Assembly: GCA_964432925.1 (NCBI GenBank)
Contig: CAYSPM010000024.1
Span: 1 to 23,760 of the forward strand
Direction: 5' to 3'
Source of the DNA: CAYNTC01 sp964432925
Lineage (GTDB): Bacteria > Planctomycetota > Phycisphaerae > Sedimentisphaerales > Anaerobacaceae
Length of the DNA: 23,760 nt
Below the pieces are notes generated by a model that was not told the origin of the DNA, made no database searches, and saw nothing but the letters and a program-made list of their open reading frames with translations. A program made the translations under genes and the position numbers. Shown one piece after another: positions 1 to 6,654 of this stretch (positions within the stretch are counted from its first letter, which is position 1; each line of letters begins with the position of its first letter).

Positions 1-1168
1 TCTTTACAACTGAGTTCAAGTTCATCTGAGCTGCTAATTGCATCAACCTTGGCATAGTGTAATCAAAGAACTGCTGGTAGCTCTGGCAAAAATAACTCTC
101 ACTGGTGAATCTGTCCCTGCCAAACACAGCTCTATTCTTAAGGCAGCCTCCTCGACAGATAGCAAGATGACGACAAAGAAGACACTTGTTCGATAAGTCT
201 TGCTTGTACCGTGCAAAGGTGCGTTTTTTGATACTTGTAGCTAATTCTCCCAAGGACGTCTGGAGAATGTTACCCAGTTGCCATTTTGGCTCGACAAAGA
301 AATCGCAGCAGAAAACGTCACCGGTGTGCTCGATGACGACATACTGGCTGCACTGCTTGTCAAAGGTACAAATCGTGTGTTTATGCCTGAGACAATAAGA
401 TAAAATCGAATCGAATTGGCGGACATGAAGATTCTGTGGGCCATACTCATACCAGCGATCGAAGAGCCTGCACAAAAAATCGCCATATTGCCGCGGCTTG
501 ATTGAAAAGTCACTAACTCCGCTTGTGGCTGGATCGAGCTCCACGCATGGAATGAACTGCAAGTACTCAACGCCCAGTTTAACAAAGAAATCAAATATCT
601 CGTCCGGATGTTCGATGTTTTTGTCGTTGAGCAGAGTCAAGATATTAAATTCAACCTTGTATTGTTTACACATCTCGATGGCTCTGATTACCTTCTCGAA
701 GGTGCTGGAATCAGCGTGGTCCAAGCGATAATAGTCATGCATCTCTTTAAGGCCATCGATACTTATGCCTACAAGAAAATCATTATCATGCAGGAATTGA
801 CACCAATTTTCATCCAGCAAAATCGCATTGGTCTGTAGGCAATTGCCGACTTCTTGGCCTGGGGTGCCATATTTCTTTTGCAGTTCGACCGCTTTATTGA
901 AGAAATCCAGGCCCATAAGCGTAGGCTCGCCACCCTGCCAGATAAAAACAGAGACCGGCAGGCGCAACTGCATATAGTCGCTAACAAGTTTTTCGAGCAC
1001 CTCGGTGCTCATTCGCTGTCTGCCGTTTAGCCCCCGGACCTGTGCCGGGGGCAAGCCCTGCCCACAGGTGGCAGGGCTAATGGGCGGGCGGTCCTTGTAG
1101 AAACAGTATTTGCAGTCCAGGTTACAGTCTGAACCGGATGGCTTGATTAAAAGAGTAAAAGGCTGCAT
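1..1168 (-). CDS. Anaerobic sulfatase-maturase-like radical SAM/SPASM protein (3' end outside window)
   Basis: This frame stays open from the ATG at 1168 to the window edge (389 codons, no stop seen). The product has the radical SAM motif C15-x3-C19-x2-C22 (CNLDCKYCFY), then WQGGEPTL, a VGISIDG strand and, towards the C-terminus, a SPASM-type set of cysteines (CCDFFVEP followed by CLLCRHLAICRGGC) for auxiliary Fe-S clusters. This order matches anaerobic sulfatase-maturating enzymes (anSME), which oxidise an active-site Cys or Ser of sulfatases to formylglycine using SAM and need anoxic conditions. No sulfatase gene lies in the window, so another peptide substrate remains possible. Residues about 27-51, between FYKD and the conserved RMS, form an unusually long loop encoded by a palindromic DNA element (1027-1080), which adds an extra Cys35. 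The ATG is used because the SAM motif begins only 14 residues later. Family assignment is firm; the substrate is not. Confidence 0.88.
   Translation of the reverse strand, partial: MQPFTLLIKPSGSDCNLDCKYCFYKDRPPISPATCGQGLPPAQVRGLNGRQRMSTEVLEKLVSDYMQLRLPVSVFIWQGGEPTLMGLDFFNKAVELQKKYGTPGQEVGNCLQTNAILLDENWCQFLHDNDFLVGISIDGLKEMHDYYRLDHADSSTFEKVIRAIEMCKQYKVEFNILTLLNDKNIEHPDEIFDFFVKLGVEYLQFIPCVELDPATSGVSDFSIKPRQYGDFLCRLFDRWYEYGPQNLHVRQFDSILSYCLRHKHTICTFDKQCSQYVVIEHTGDVFCCDFFVEPKWQLGNILQTSLGELATSIKKRTFARYKQDLSNKCLLCRHLAICRGGCLKNRAVFGRDRFTSESYFCQSYQQFFDYTMPRLMQLAAQMNLNSVVK
1027..1080. repeat. 54-bp double-hairpin palindromic element inserted in frame in the maturase gene
   Basis: The element begins TTAGCCC and ends GGGCTAA (terminal inverted repeats). 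It holds two adjacent hairpins: 1031-1037 pairs with 1045-1051 (7 bp) and 1054-1062 pairs with 1070-1078 (9 bp). The two 7-nt loops, ACCTGTG (1038-1044) and CACAGGT (1063-1069), are exact reverse complements, so the hairpins could kiss or refold. Its length of 54 bp is a multiple of three and the maturase frame continues through it, adding 18 codons (about residues 30-48). A related but shorter sequence is found at 19093-19142, and both are followed by TGGGCGGG, so the true unit may be slightly longer. Confidence 0.75.
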
Positions 1169-1328
1169 TACAATTCACTATCGTCTGTCGTATTTGATTC
1201 AAGGCCCAGTCATGCTAACCCAAAGGCCAAGCATCTGCCATCCGTAGTATAACCCCCATTCCACGCCCACGTCCAGCTTCTCTGCTCCGCAGTAATTCAG
1301 CCCAGCCGATGTCTGCGTCCCAAAGCTC

Positions 1329-1363
1329 CGAGATACGCTTCACGCTTCACGAGATACGTATTC
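1329..1363. repeat. Degenerate 7-bp tandem repeat (five units)
   Basis: Five heptamers follow one another in register from 1329, with units such as CGAGATA and CGCTTCA; each begins with CG and the first four end with A. The same units, in the same period, recur at 18664-18719 beside tRNA-His. The tract lies in the 263-bp gap between the maturase start and the HAD gene stop. I see no gene in that gap. Confidence 0.7.
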
Positions 1364-1431
1364 ATTATCAAGCACAACTCATCGAAAAATGTACTCCCTA
1401 TCGGGCTGGCGGACACCTTTAATTCCCTTTG

Positions 1432-2154
1432 TTAAGCACAGATAAGTTTATTAATAAAGGAGCGCAACTTTTGGTCTCTCCATCCAAGGAATACCTCCTC
1501 TGCACCAACCTCTGACAAATTTTGAATATATTTGCTGTTGTTCACTGTCGGAACAGCTGCTACGCGACTCTTGGCAGACAGGCCTGCCTTAATGCCAACA
1601 ATCGAATCCTCAAAAACTAGCTGCTCATTGGGCACAATCACCATACGACGAGCAGTTTCTATATATACATCTGGAGAAGGTTTTGCGCTTTCAACATCCC
1701 CTTTTGCAACGAGAAGGATTGCGTCGAATTCATTGAGAAGTGAGGCACGATTGAGAAGCTGAAGCGCAATGGGTCGCTCGGTCATGGTCCCGATAGCTGT
1801 CTTTATTCCCTGATCATGAATCCATCTGAGTATTTCTTTAAAGCCGTGCCTCGCCTCTATGCGTGAAAGTCTTTCCAACGATTTTTCAAAGTAGCCTCGC
1901 TTTGCCTTAAGAAATTCATCAGTCGAAAACGAATTTTTAGCCAAAAGAGCTATTTCTACTGCTACTTTTTCGTCTGGGCCGCCGACAAAGTGTGGTAAAT
2001 TATCAATAGCGTATTCTATACTTATGTGTATACCTAAATCTGATGCCGCTTGCAGGTGAGCGTTTTGATGCAATGATTCAATGTCTATTATTGTACCCTC
2101 TAAGTCAAAGGCAACACCTTTGATACGAGAAGTTACTGGTTCAACTCTTTCCAT
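1432..2154 (-). CDS. HAD-superfamily hydrolase (phosphoglucomutase/phosphatase-like)
   Basis: A 240-residue haloacid-dehalogenase-type phosphohydrolase. Motif I is FDLEGT (D17 as nucleophile), a helical cap domain follows, motif II is the Thr in IGTMTE, motif III is the Lys in KPSPDVY and motif IV is FEDSIVGIKAG. This subfamily (beta-phosphoglucomutase/phosphoglycolate-phosphatase-like) removes or moves phosphate on small metabolites in the cytoplasm; the substrate cannot be read from sequence. Position 19 of motif I is Glu where most relatives have Asp, a residue that serves as general acid/base. I chose the ATG at 2154 because GAGG lies 5 nt upstream; a GTG six bases earlier is possible. 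The start overlaps the end of the upstream membrane-protein gene by 22 nt, implying cotranscription. Confidence 0.85.
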   Translation of the reverse strand: MERVEPVTSRIKGVAFDLEGTIIDIESLHQNAHLQAASDLGIHISIEYAIDNLPHFVGGPDEKVAVEIALLAKNSFSTDEFLKAKRGYFEKSLERLSRIEARHGFKEILRWIHDQGIKTAIGTMTERPIALQLLNRASLLNEFDAILLVAKGDVESAKPSPDVYIETARRMVIVPNEQLVFEDSIVGIKAGLSAKSRVAAVPTVNNSKYIQNLSEVGAEEVFLGWRDQKLRSFINKLICA

Positions 2155-2723
2155 CTGCACCTCATATCATTTTCTTTAGCGAACCATCCACATAAACCCA
2201 TTCCAGAAACGAAAACAACGTAAAGGATTCCAATTATTGCGTTCACAACTGCGCCTGCTTTAGGCTCAAGCGTGAAAGGGTATACAACCCATAGAAGAAA
2301 TGGGAACCCTGTAGAGAGGCTCCCGAGAAGTAGGAAAACGAGAGATTGCGACTTGGTGTAGCCAAGGTAGCTAAATTTGTCTCTGTATGAGGACCAGTCC
2401 TTTTCCCAGTTAGAAGCATCTGTCTCATCAAGGTAGGTTGTGAATAGCCTGAGCATGCACGTGAGGTGATGCATTAGGAGAAAAAGCGCAAAAAGAACAA
2501 CCGTGAGAAGCAATGAAGTAATGTATACATATACTCCAACTGGGACTGACTGCCCTCCAACTGGGACTGACTGCGTTAGTGGGATCCTGGGGATAAGCCA
2601 CGCAACCATCGCGCCAAAAATGGTAACGGCCAAGGTAGTTAAAAGAAGACGCTGGTTTACTATTTGATTTACTTCAGAGTGTATTTTTTGCTTATCTTCT
2701 CGGTTTGGCCTTTTCAACACCAT
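2133..2723 (-). CDS. Predicted four-helix inner-membrane protein, unknown function
   Basis: I do not recognise this 196-residue protein. It has a basic, polar N-terminus of about 24 residues and four hydrophobic segments: LLLTTLAVTIFGAMVAWLIP (about 26-45), the stretch around VYITSLLLTVVLFALFLLMH, FLLLGSLSTGFPFLLWVVY and AIIGILYVVFVSGMGLCGWF. A charged soluble loop with DETDASNWEKDW lies between helices 2 and 3. Just after helix 1 is an exact duplication, QSVPVGG then QSVPVGV, from a 21-bp tandem repeat in the DNA. The ATG at 2723 is preceded by GGAG at a 7-nt distance. The downstream HAD gene overlaps its end by 22 nt, so the two are probably one transcript; whether they share a pathway is unknown. 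Confidence 0.75.
   Translation of the reverse strand: MVLKRPNREDKQKIHSEVNQIVNQRLLLTTLAVTIFGAMVAWLIPRIPLTQSVPVGGQSVPVGVYVYITSLLLTVVLFALFLLMHHLTCMLRLFTTYLDETDASNWEKDWSSYRDKFSYLGYTKSQSLVFLLLGSLSTGFPFLLWVVYPFTLEPKAGAVVNAIIGILYVVFVSGMGLCGWFAKENDMRCRWKELNQ
2534..2575. repeat. 21-bp tandem duplication inside the membrane-protein gene
   Basis: Two head-to-tail 21-bp units (2534-2554 and 2555-2575) differ only in the last base. They encode the heptad QSVPVG(G/V) twice, in the short periplasm- or cytoplasm-facing segment after the first transmembrane helix. The frame is kept because 21 is a multiple of three. Confidence 0.9.
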
Positions 2724-2929
2724 GATTTTGCTCCAATATTTTGGTGCTTAACTATGTATATATGGTTTCCGTATAAAACTCCTTACCTCTCCGAGTGTCA
2801 GTATAACACCCCTCTGCCCGAAGGTTGTTGGAGTATCGTATCTCTATTTCGCTAAGTGAAAAGTATCACATCATGAGGTACATTTCAACTGCGAATTTGG
2901 CAAGTAAACGCCGGAAATCGCGGAAAAGA

Positions 2930-4153
2930 TCAGTAGTAGGTCGAGTGCTTTTTGAGCCATTGGGTGGCCCATTTTTCGGCTTGCGCGGAGGTTTTTACGA
3001 CGCCTTCGAGCTGGGCGATGTACATTTCTTCGGCAAGCTGCCCCAAAGCCGGTCCTGGAACAGCACCTAATCGGATGAGATCGTGGCCGTTAAGCAAGGG
3101 CTTTGGCCGCAATTCAACATCACCAAGTGCCCGTATCCTTTTTCGCAGTTTCGCCAGCGGAGCCAGCCCTTTTCGGCCGCTAATTGCCTTCTGTATAGCC
3201 CTTTGCAACTCGTGCAAATCCCAAAAATACGGCTCTGAAACAATCATTCTCAATTGAGCCAAAGACATCTGGTAATTGAGCAGCTTTCCTCTGCTTGTCA
3301 AAAGGAATTTTACATGTTTGGTTTGACGCCTGCTGAGCTTTAGAACGCGACACCTTTCAAGTGCAGCTTCGGTGGAACAGCCACTAAAAAATGCTGCCAA
3401 CGCCAAAGCAAAATCAACCCTCTTTCGCAAGTGATCAAGCACGCCTACAGCCGATTTTATCTGTTCGCAAGGCAAACCCTGGAAGATAGCTTCTGCCAAG
3501 CCGCATTCTATCAGCATCGACGCCCCAAGAGCCCGATTAGGATGTGTGAGGATAGCTTCCAACTCAATTGCAATGCGTTCACCACTTATATTGACTATTT
3601 TCTTTGCATTGCTACAAATAGCCGACCAGGTTGTAGGCTCAATCGCAAAATCGAGTTGAGTGGAGAACCGCACTGCCCGTAACATCCGCAGATAATCTTC
3701 ACTGAACCGCTCTTCAGCTCTGCCGATTGTCCGCACTATCCGTTTTTTAAGATCGGCCCGTCCGTGAACATAATCTATCACTCTATCCGTTAGGGGGTCA
3801 TAGAACATTCCATTGATAGTAAAGTCTCTTCGGCTGGCATCTTCAGCAGCGCTGACAAATTTGACTTTTGTGGGGTGTCTGCCATCGTCGTACCCCCATT
3901 CTGATCTGAATGTAGCTACTTCGACCTGTTGATCTGCGATCAGAACAATGACAACCCCAAATTTTGCCCCCACCATCAAGGTGCGTTCGAATAGTTTTAT
4001 TATCTCTCTGGGTTGTGCATCAGTAGCAACATCGTAGTCATTGGCGCGTCGGCCTAATAGCATATCGCGCACACACCCGCCAGCCAGCAACGCTTCAAAG
4101 CCGTTACGCTGCAAATGCTTGATTATCTTTATGGCTGCTTGCTTATTTGTCAT
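2930..4153 (-). CDS. cca: CCA-adding tRNA nucleotidyltransferase / poly(A) polymerase family
   Basis: A 407-residue class II nucleotidyltransferase. It has the head signature LLAGGCVRDMLLG (about residues 22-34), the metal-binding pair D39-x-D41 in NDYDVAT, the RRDFTING nucleotide-selection region and the ERFSEDYLRMLRAVRFS element of the RNA-binding body. The enzyme adds or repairs the 3' CCA of tRNAs; poly(A) polymerase members look alike, but the tRNA-His gene in this window lacks an encoded CCA, which makes the CCA function the simpler reading. The start at 4153 is chosen over an ATG 42 nt upstream because it overlaps the rsmD stop as ATGA, a classic coupling arrangement, and because the catalytic head begins about 20 residues later. 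It follows rsmD in the same transcript. Confidence 0.9.
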   Translation of the reverse strand: MTNKQAAIKIIKHLQRNGFEALLAGGCVRDMLLGRRANDYDVATDAQPREIIKLFERTLMVGAKFGVVIVLIADQQVEVATFRSEWGYDDGRHPTKVKFVSAAEDASRRDFTINGMFYDPLTDRVIDYVHGRADLKKRIVRTIGRAEERFSEDYLRMLRAVRFSTQLDFAIEPTTWSAICSNAKKIVNISGERIAIELEAILTHPNRALGASMLIECGLAEAIFQGLPCEQIKSAVGVLDHLRKRVDFALALAAFFSGCSTEAALERCRVLKLSRRQTKHVKFLLTSRGKLLNYQMSLAQLRMIVSEPYFWDLHELQRAIQKAISGRKGLAPLAKLRKRIRALGDVELRPKPLLNGHDLIRLGAVPGPALGQLAEEMYIAQLEGVVKTSAQAEKWATQWLKKHSTYY

Positions 4154-4728
4154 TGTCCAGGTTCTTGCAACATCGTAATAGCCATCGTCCCCCATTGACG
4201 TCGCCCAAGCACACGAAGTTGGCCGTATTGGTCAAGTAGTGATGTGCTCCGATGCGTCCTGACTACGATAATACATTGTTTGTTTATCTGTCCTCCAAGC
4301 AATTGAAGTAGCCTACCCAGTTGTGAATTCAGGCTAACATTACTCGTATCTGCATAGGGCGGGTCAACAAAAACGAGATCGTATTTTCGTCCATCGGATT
4401 CCACAAAAGCACCAAATTTGAAAGCATTGGCACGGATAACCTTCGACTGCTTGATAAACCCGGCTTTTTCTATGTTTCTATCAAGAGTTGCAACTATTTT
4501 GGGATCGTGTTCGATGAAAGCGACAAACTCAGCTCCTCTACTCAACGCTTCAAGACCTAGAGAGCCCACACCACAAAATAAATCAGCAACGCGTGCACTA
4601 CTCGGCAGGTCATATTTATAAAGAACGTTAAAAAGCGATTCCTTAACCCTGTCGGTTATTGGCCGGGACTGAAGTGCCTTTGGGCTAAACAGCTTCATCC
4701 CGCGTTTTGTACCCGCTATAATTCTCAT
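4150..4728 (-). CDS. rsmD: 16S rRNA (guanine966-N2)-methyltransferase RsmD
   Basis: A 192-residue SAM-dependent methyltransferase. It starts MRIIAGTKRG, as RsmD proteins do, followed by RPITDRVKESLFNVL, the SAM-binding motif DLFCGVGSLGLEALSRGA, the acidic strand FIEHDP and the catalytic FVDPPYAD (DPPY motif). RsmD methylates G966 of 16S rRNA in the assembling 30S subunit. A longer frame begins at 4770, but the ATG at 4728 fits the conserved family N-terminus. The stop overlaps the CCA-adding enzyme start (ATGA), so an rRNA and a tRNA maturation gene are coupled here. A 91-nt gap separates it from the Dabb lipoprotein gene upstream, which could share the promoter. Confidence 0.93.
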   Translation of the reverse strand: MRIIAGTKRGMKLFSPKALQSRPITDRVKESLFNVLYKYDLPSSARVADLFCGVGSLGLEALSRGAEFVAFIEHDPKIVATLDRNIEKAGFIKQSKVIRANAFKFGAFVESDGRKYDLVFVDPPYADTSNVSLNSQLGRLLQLLGGQINKQCIIVVRTHRSTSLLDQYGQLRVLGRRQWGTMAITMLQEPGQ

Positions 4729-4819
4729 CTGAGCACTGAGGCTTTTACTTATTTTACCACCAAACGGCAACGAAACTCCTGCCTATCAGCCACACTACCA
4801 TAAAAGCATGGCCGTTGTG

Positions 4820-5257
4820 CTAATTCATCCAGTAGTCTATTACAAGCATCTGATCGATATGCGGTCGAAGAAATTCGACAAGCTCCTGATGGGCTGGATG
4901 AGGCAGATATTTGTCCCTGTCTTGCTCACTGCGAAATGTCACAATGAAACAGTGCGTAAAGCCCTGGTTACGATCCTCAACACTTACATCCGTGCCCCAT
5001 TCAAAATCGTATATATAGCCGATCTTGCTGGGCAGAGCGCAACAACCATTCTCTATCTTCCTTATTTGTTCAGTAGTAGTACCATTCTTGAACTTAAATA
5101 ATACAACGTGACGTAAAAGCTGGGAGGGCCTTTTTGTCTGCTGCGGGACACGGGCCGAGGTGGGCTTGTCATCGGAAACACGCTGGGTCTCATGGACACT
5201 TATACAGCCAGTCAGAAGGATCGCTCCTGCAGTGAGGTGCACAAGGCTCCTTATCAT
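4820..5257 (-). CDS. Lipoprotein with Dabb (stress-responsive A/B barrel) domain
   Basis: A 145-residue protein. Residues 1-18 are a lipoprotein signal ending in the lipobox LLTGC (Cys18 lipidated). A polar linker follows, and then a Dabb domain running from LRHVVLFKFKNG through FTHCFIVTFRSEQDRDKYLPHP to the C-terminus. Dabb domains are small ferredoxin-like dimeric barrels known from stress proteins and polyketide cyclases; HxxxF near the start and the F..Y.PHP..H pattern are typical. The catalytic role of secreted members is unknown. The start is fixed by GGAGGTGA (5263-5270) five bases before the ATG at 5257; a TTG five codons earlier would place that ribosome site inside the gene. It lies divergently from msrB across 289 bp. 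Confidence 0.82.
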   Translation of the reverse strand: MIRSLVHLTAGAILLTGCISVHETQRVSDDKPTSARVPQQTKRPSQLLRHVVLFKFKNGTTTEQIRKIENGCCALPSKIGYIYDFEWGTDVSVEDRNQGFTHCFIVTFRSEQDRDKYLPHPAHQELVEFLRPHIDQMLVIDYWMN

Positions 5258-5262
5258 ATATC

Positions 5263-5270
5263 TCACCTCC
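5263..5270 (-). promoter_or_regulatory. Shine-Dalgarno site of the Dabb lipoprotein gene
   Basis: The minus-strand sequence GGAGGTGA is a near-complete complement of the 16S rRNA 3' end and sits 5 nt upstream of the ATG at 5257. It decides between this ATG and the in-frame TTG at 5272. Confidence 0.8.
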
Positions 5271-5546
5271 AAATGCTAACAACTTATTACTGTATCCATA
5301 CTAATGTATAGTGATTTTATCAGTAATTTGATGGACTGTCCATTTCAAAACAATCAGAAAGCCTTGCTATTCCAGCTATTGCGCTAACTGGCATTAGATA
5401 GACTTGGACGTTGTCTATAGCAATCTAACCTCAGAGCAAAACGGTTCAATTCGTAGGACAGAACTGCCGAACCCAAAGCACAGATATGCAGTATAAAATA
5501 CAGATTAAAAAGCACAAGAAAGGATTCGTGTATTGGGAGTTGTACT

Positions 5547-6095
5547 GTGGCAAGTAAATTTAAATACAGAGGTTCGCTTTTAGTTGTGGGATTTCTACTG
5601 ATACTCAGCGTTGGCTGTGAGAAGTTCGAAAAGATTAAGAATCTATGCCGGAATAGTGCGCGCAAAGAATCTGTGAATGAAAAAGGCGAGAAAATGGGAC
5701 AGAAAATAGTCAGGAGCGACCGAGAATGGAAAGAGGTTCTCACACCTGAACAATACAGGGTGACGCGTAAAAAAGGCACCGAGCAGCCTTTTAGCGGTAA
5801 ATACTACTACTTTGATGGAAAGGGACTCTACCGCTGCGTTTGCTGCGGCAATGAGCTTTTTAGCAGTGGAACCAAATTCGATTCCGGGTGCGGTTGGCCA
5901 AGTTTTTGGTCGCCGACTTCAGATGAAAATGTTGGCGAATCTTTGGATACAAGCCATTCGATGATCCGGACCGAAGTGACTTGCAGCAGGTGCGGTGCTC
6001 ATCTTGGACATATTTTTCAGGATGGTCCAAAGCCAACAGGCCTTCGTTACTGCATCAACTCAGTCGCGCTGAAATTTGAGCCCGAGTCTAAGTGA
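5547..6095 (+). CDS. msrB: Lipoprotein peptide-methionine (R)-S-oxide reductase MsrB
   Basis: A 182-residue MsrB that reduces the R-epimer of methionine sulfoxide in proteins. The catalytic Cys169 is in RYCINS; the structural zinc is held by C97-x2-C100 (CVCC) and C146-x2-C149 (CSRC); GWPSFW and GHIFQDGP are family signatures. Residues 1-24 form a lipoprotein signal with lipobox LSVGC (Cys24), followed by a basic linker of about 30 residues, so the enzyme acts outside the cytoplasm, tethered to a membrane. The start is a GTG preceded by GGGAG 7 nt upstream; the ATG at the start of MGQKIV would remove the signal peptide and give a cytosolic form, which is possible as an alternative start. DsbD in the same window could supply periplasmic reducing power, as an inference. 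Confidence 0.93.
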   Translation: MASKFKYRGSLLVVGFLLILSVGCEKFEKIKNLCRNSARKESVNEKGEKMGQKIVRSDREWKEVLTPEQYRVTRKKGTEQPFSGKYYYFDGKGLYRCVCCGNELFSSGTKFDSGCGWPSFWSPTSDENVGESLDTSHSMIRTEVTCSRCGAHLGHIFQDGPKPTGLRYCINSVALKFEPESK

Positions 6096-6138
6096 CAGAA
6101 CACGATTGTGTCCGGGGCTTTAATAAAAAGCACAATTT

Positions 6139-6654
6139 TTAGAGCAGAAAATCCCCAACTTCGATAGCGCACTTTCGGAATTTATCAGCCGGCAGCGTTA
6201 ACGTTTTCCATTTCGGGCTACGTGGTTTCATAAAACGTTTGTAATTGTCCAAGCCGACCGTAAAGAAGGTATAACGACTAGCATTAAAATCGAAAACCTT
6301 CCTGCCATCAAAATCAACATCAATCTTTTCAATCCGGTATGCGAAAACAAAGATAGCATGATGATTCGGGCCAAAAACTTGCTGCCAGCTGGCCAAACCA
6401 TTGACATCCTTTGTTGTTACCCAGCATTCAAAACCAGTCATCTTGGCAAAGCTGCTACCGGTGAACTTTCGCCCTTTCACCTCCGCGATTAGGATTTGTC
6501 CACTGCGCGAATATACTAAAAAATCGAAGCTCTTTACCTTACGACGTGAAAACGCTGCTCTTTTGTGCTCATCTACTACAATATATGGAACAGAATTATC
6601 GATAAGCCAGTTTTCAAAGGCCCTTTCATAATGATTAGGTTTGGAATCTTTCAT
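6139..6654 (-). CDS. HYExAFE-family protein, PD-(D/E)XK nuclease-like
   Basis: A 171-residue protein bearing the name-giving motif H8-Y-E-R-A-F-E14 near its N-terminus. It then shows a spacing typical of the PD-(D/E)XK fold: D44 in SFDFLVY and E58-V-K60 in ILIAEVKGRKF, with E10 as a candidate first-helix acid. The family is recognised mainly in planctomycetes and has no established function as far as I know; nuclease activity is inferred from the residue pattern only. The start is the ATG at 6654, whose A is the last base of the hisS TGA stop (TGATG overlap), so translation is coupled to hisS. The C-terminal half (VFDFNASRYTFFTV, WKTLTLP) has no motif I recognise. The gene converges with msrB, 43 bp away. 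Confidence 0.8.
   Translation of the reverse strand: MKDSKPNHYERAFENWLIDNSVPYIVVDEHKRAAFSRRKVKSFDFLVYSRSGQILIAEVKGRKFTGSSFAKMTGFECWVTTKDVNGLASWQQVFGPNHHAIFVFAYRIEKIDVDFDGRKVFDFNASRYTFFTVGLDNYKRFMKPRSPKWKTLTLPADKFRKCAIEVGDFLL

Noticed and set aside
1199..1348. A minus-strand frame of about 47 codons ending at 1199, rich in aromatic residues, possibly the end of a broken gene
   Set aside because: It has no start codon near its beginning, opens inside the heptamer repeat and matches no family I know; too little to call a pseudogene.
6096..6138. Bidirectional terminator between the convergent msrB and HYExAFE genes
   Set aside because: Only a 5-bp stem (GCTTT/AAAGC) followed by a T-run is present, too weak to support.
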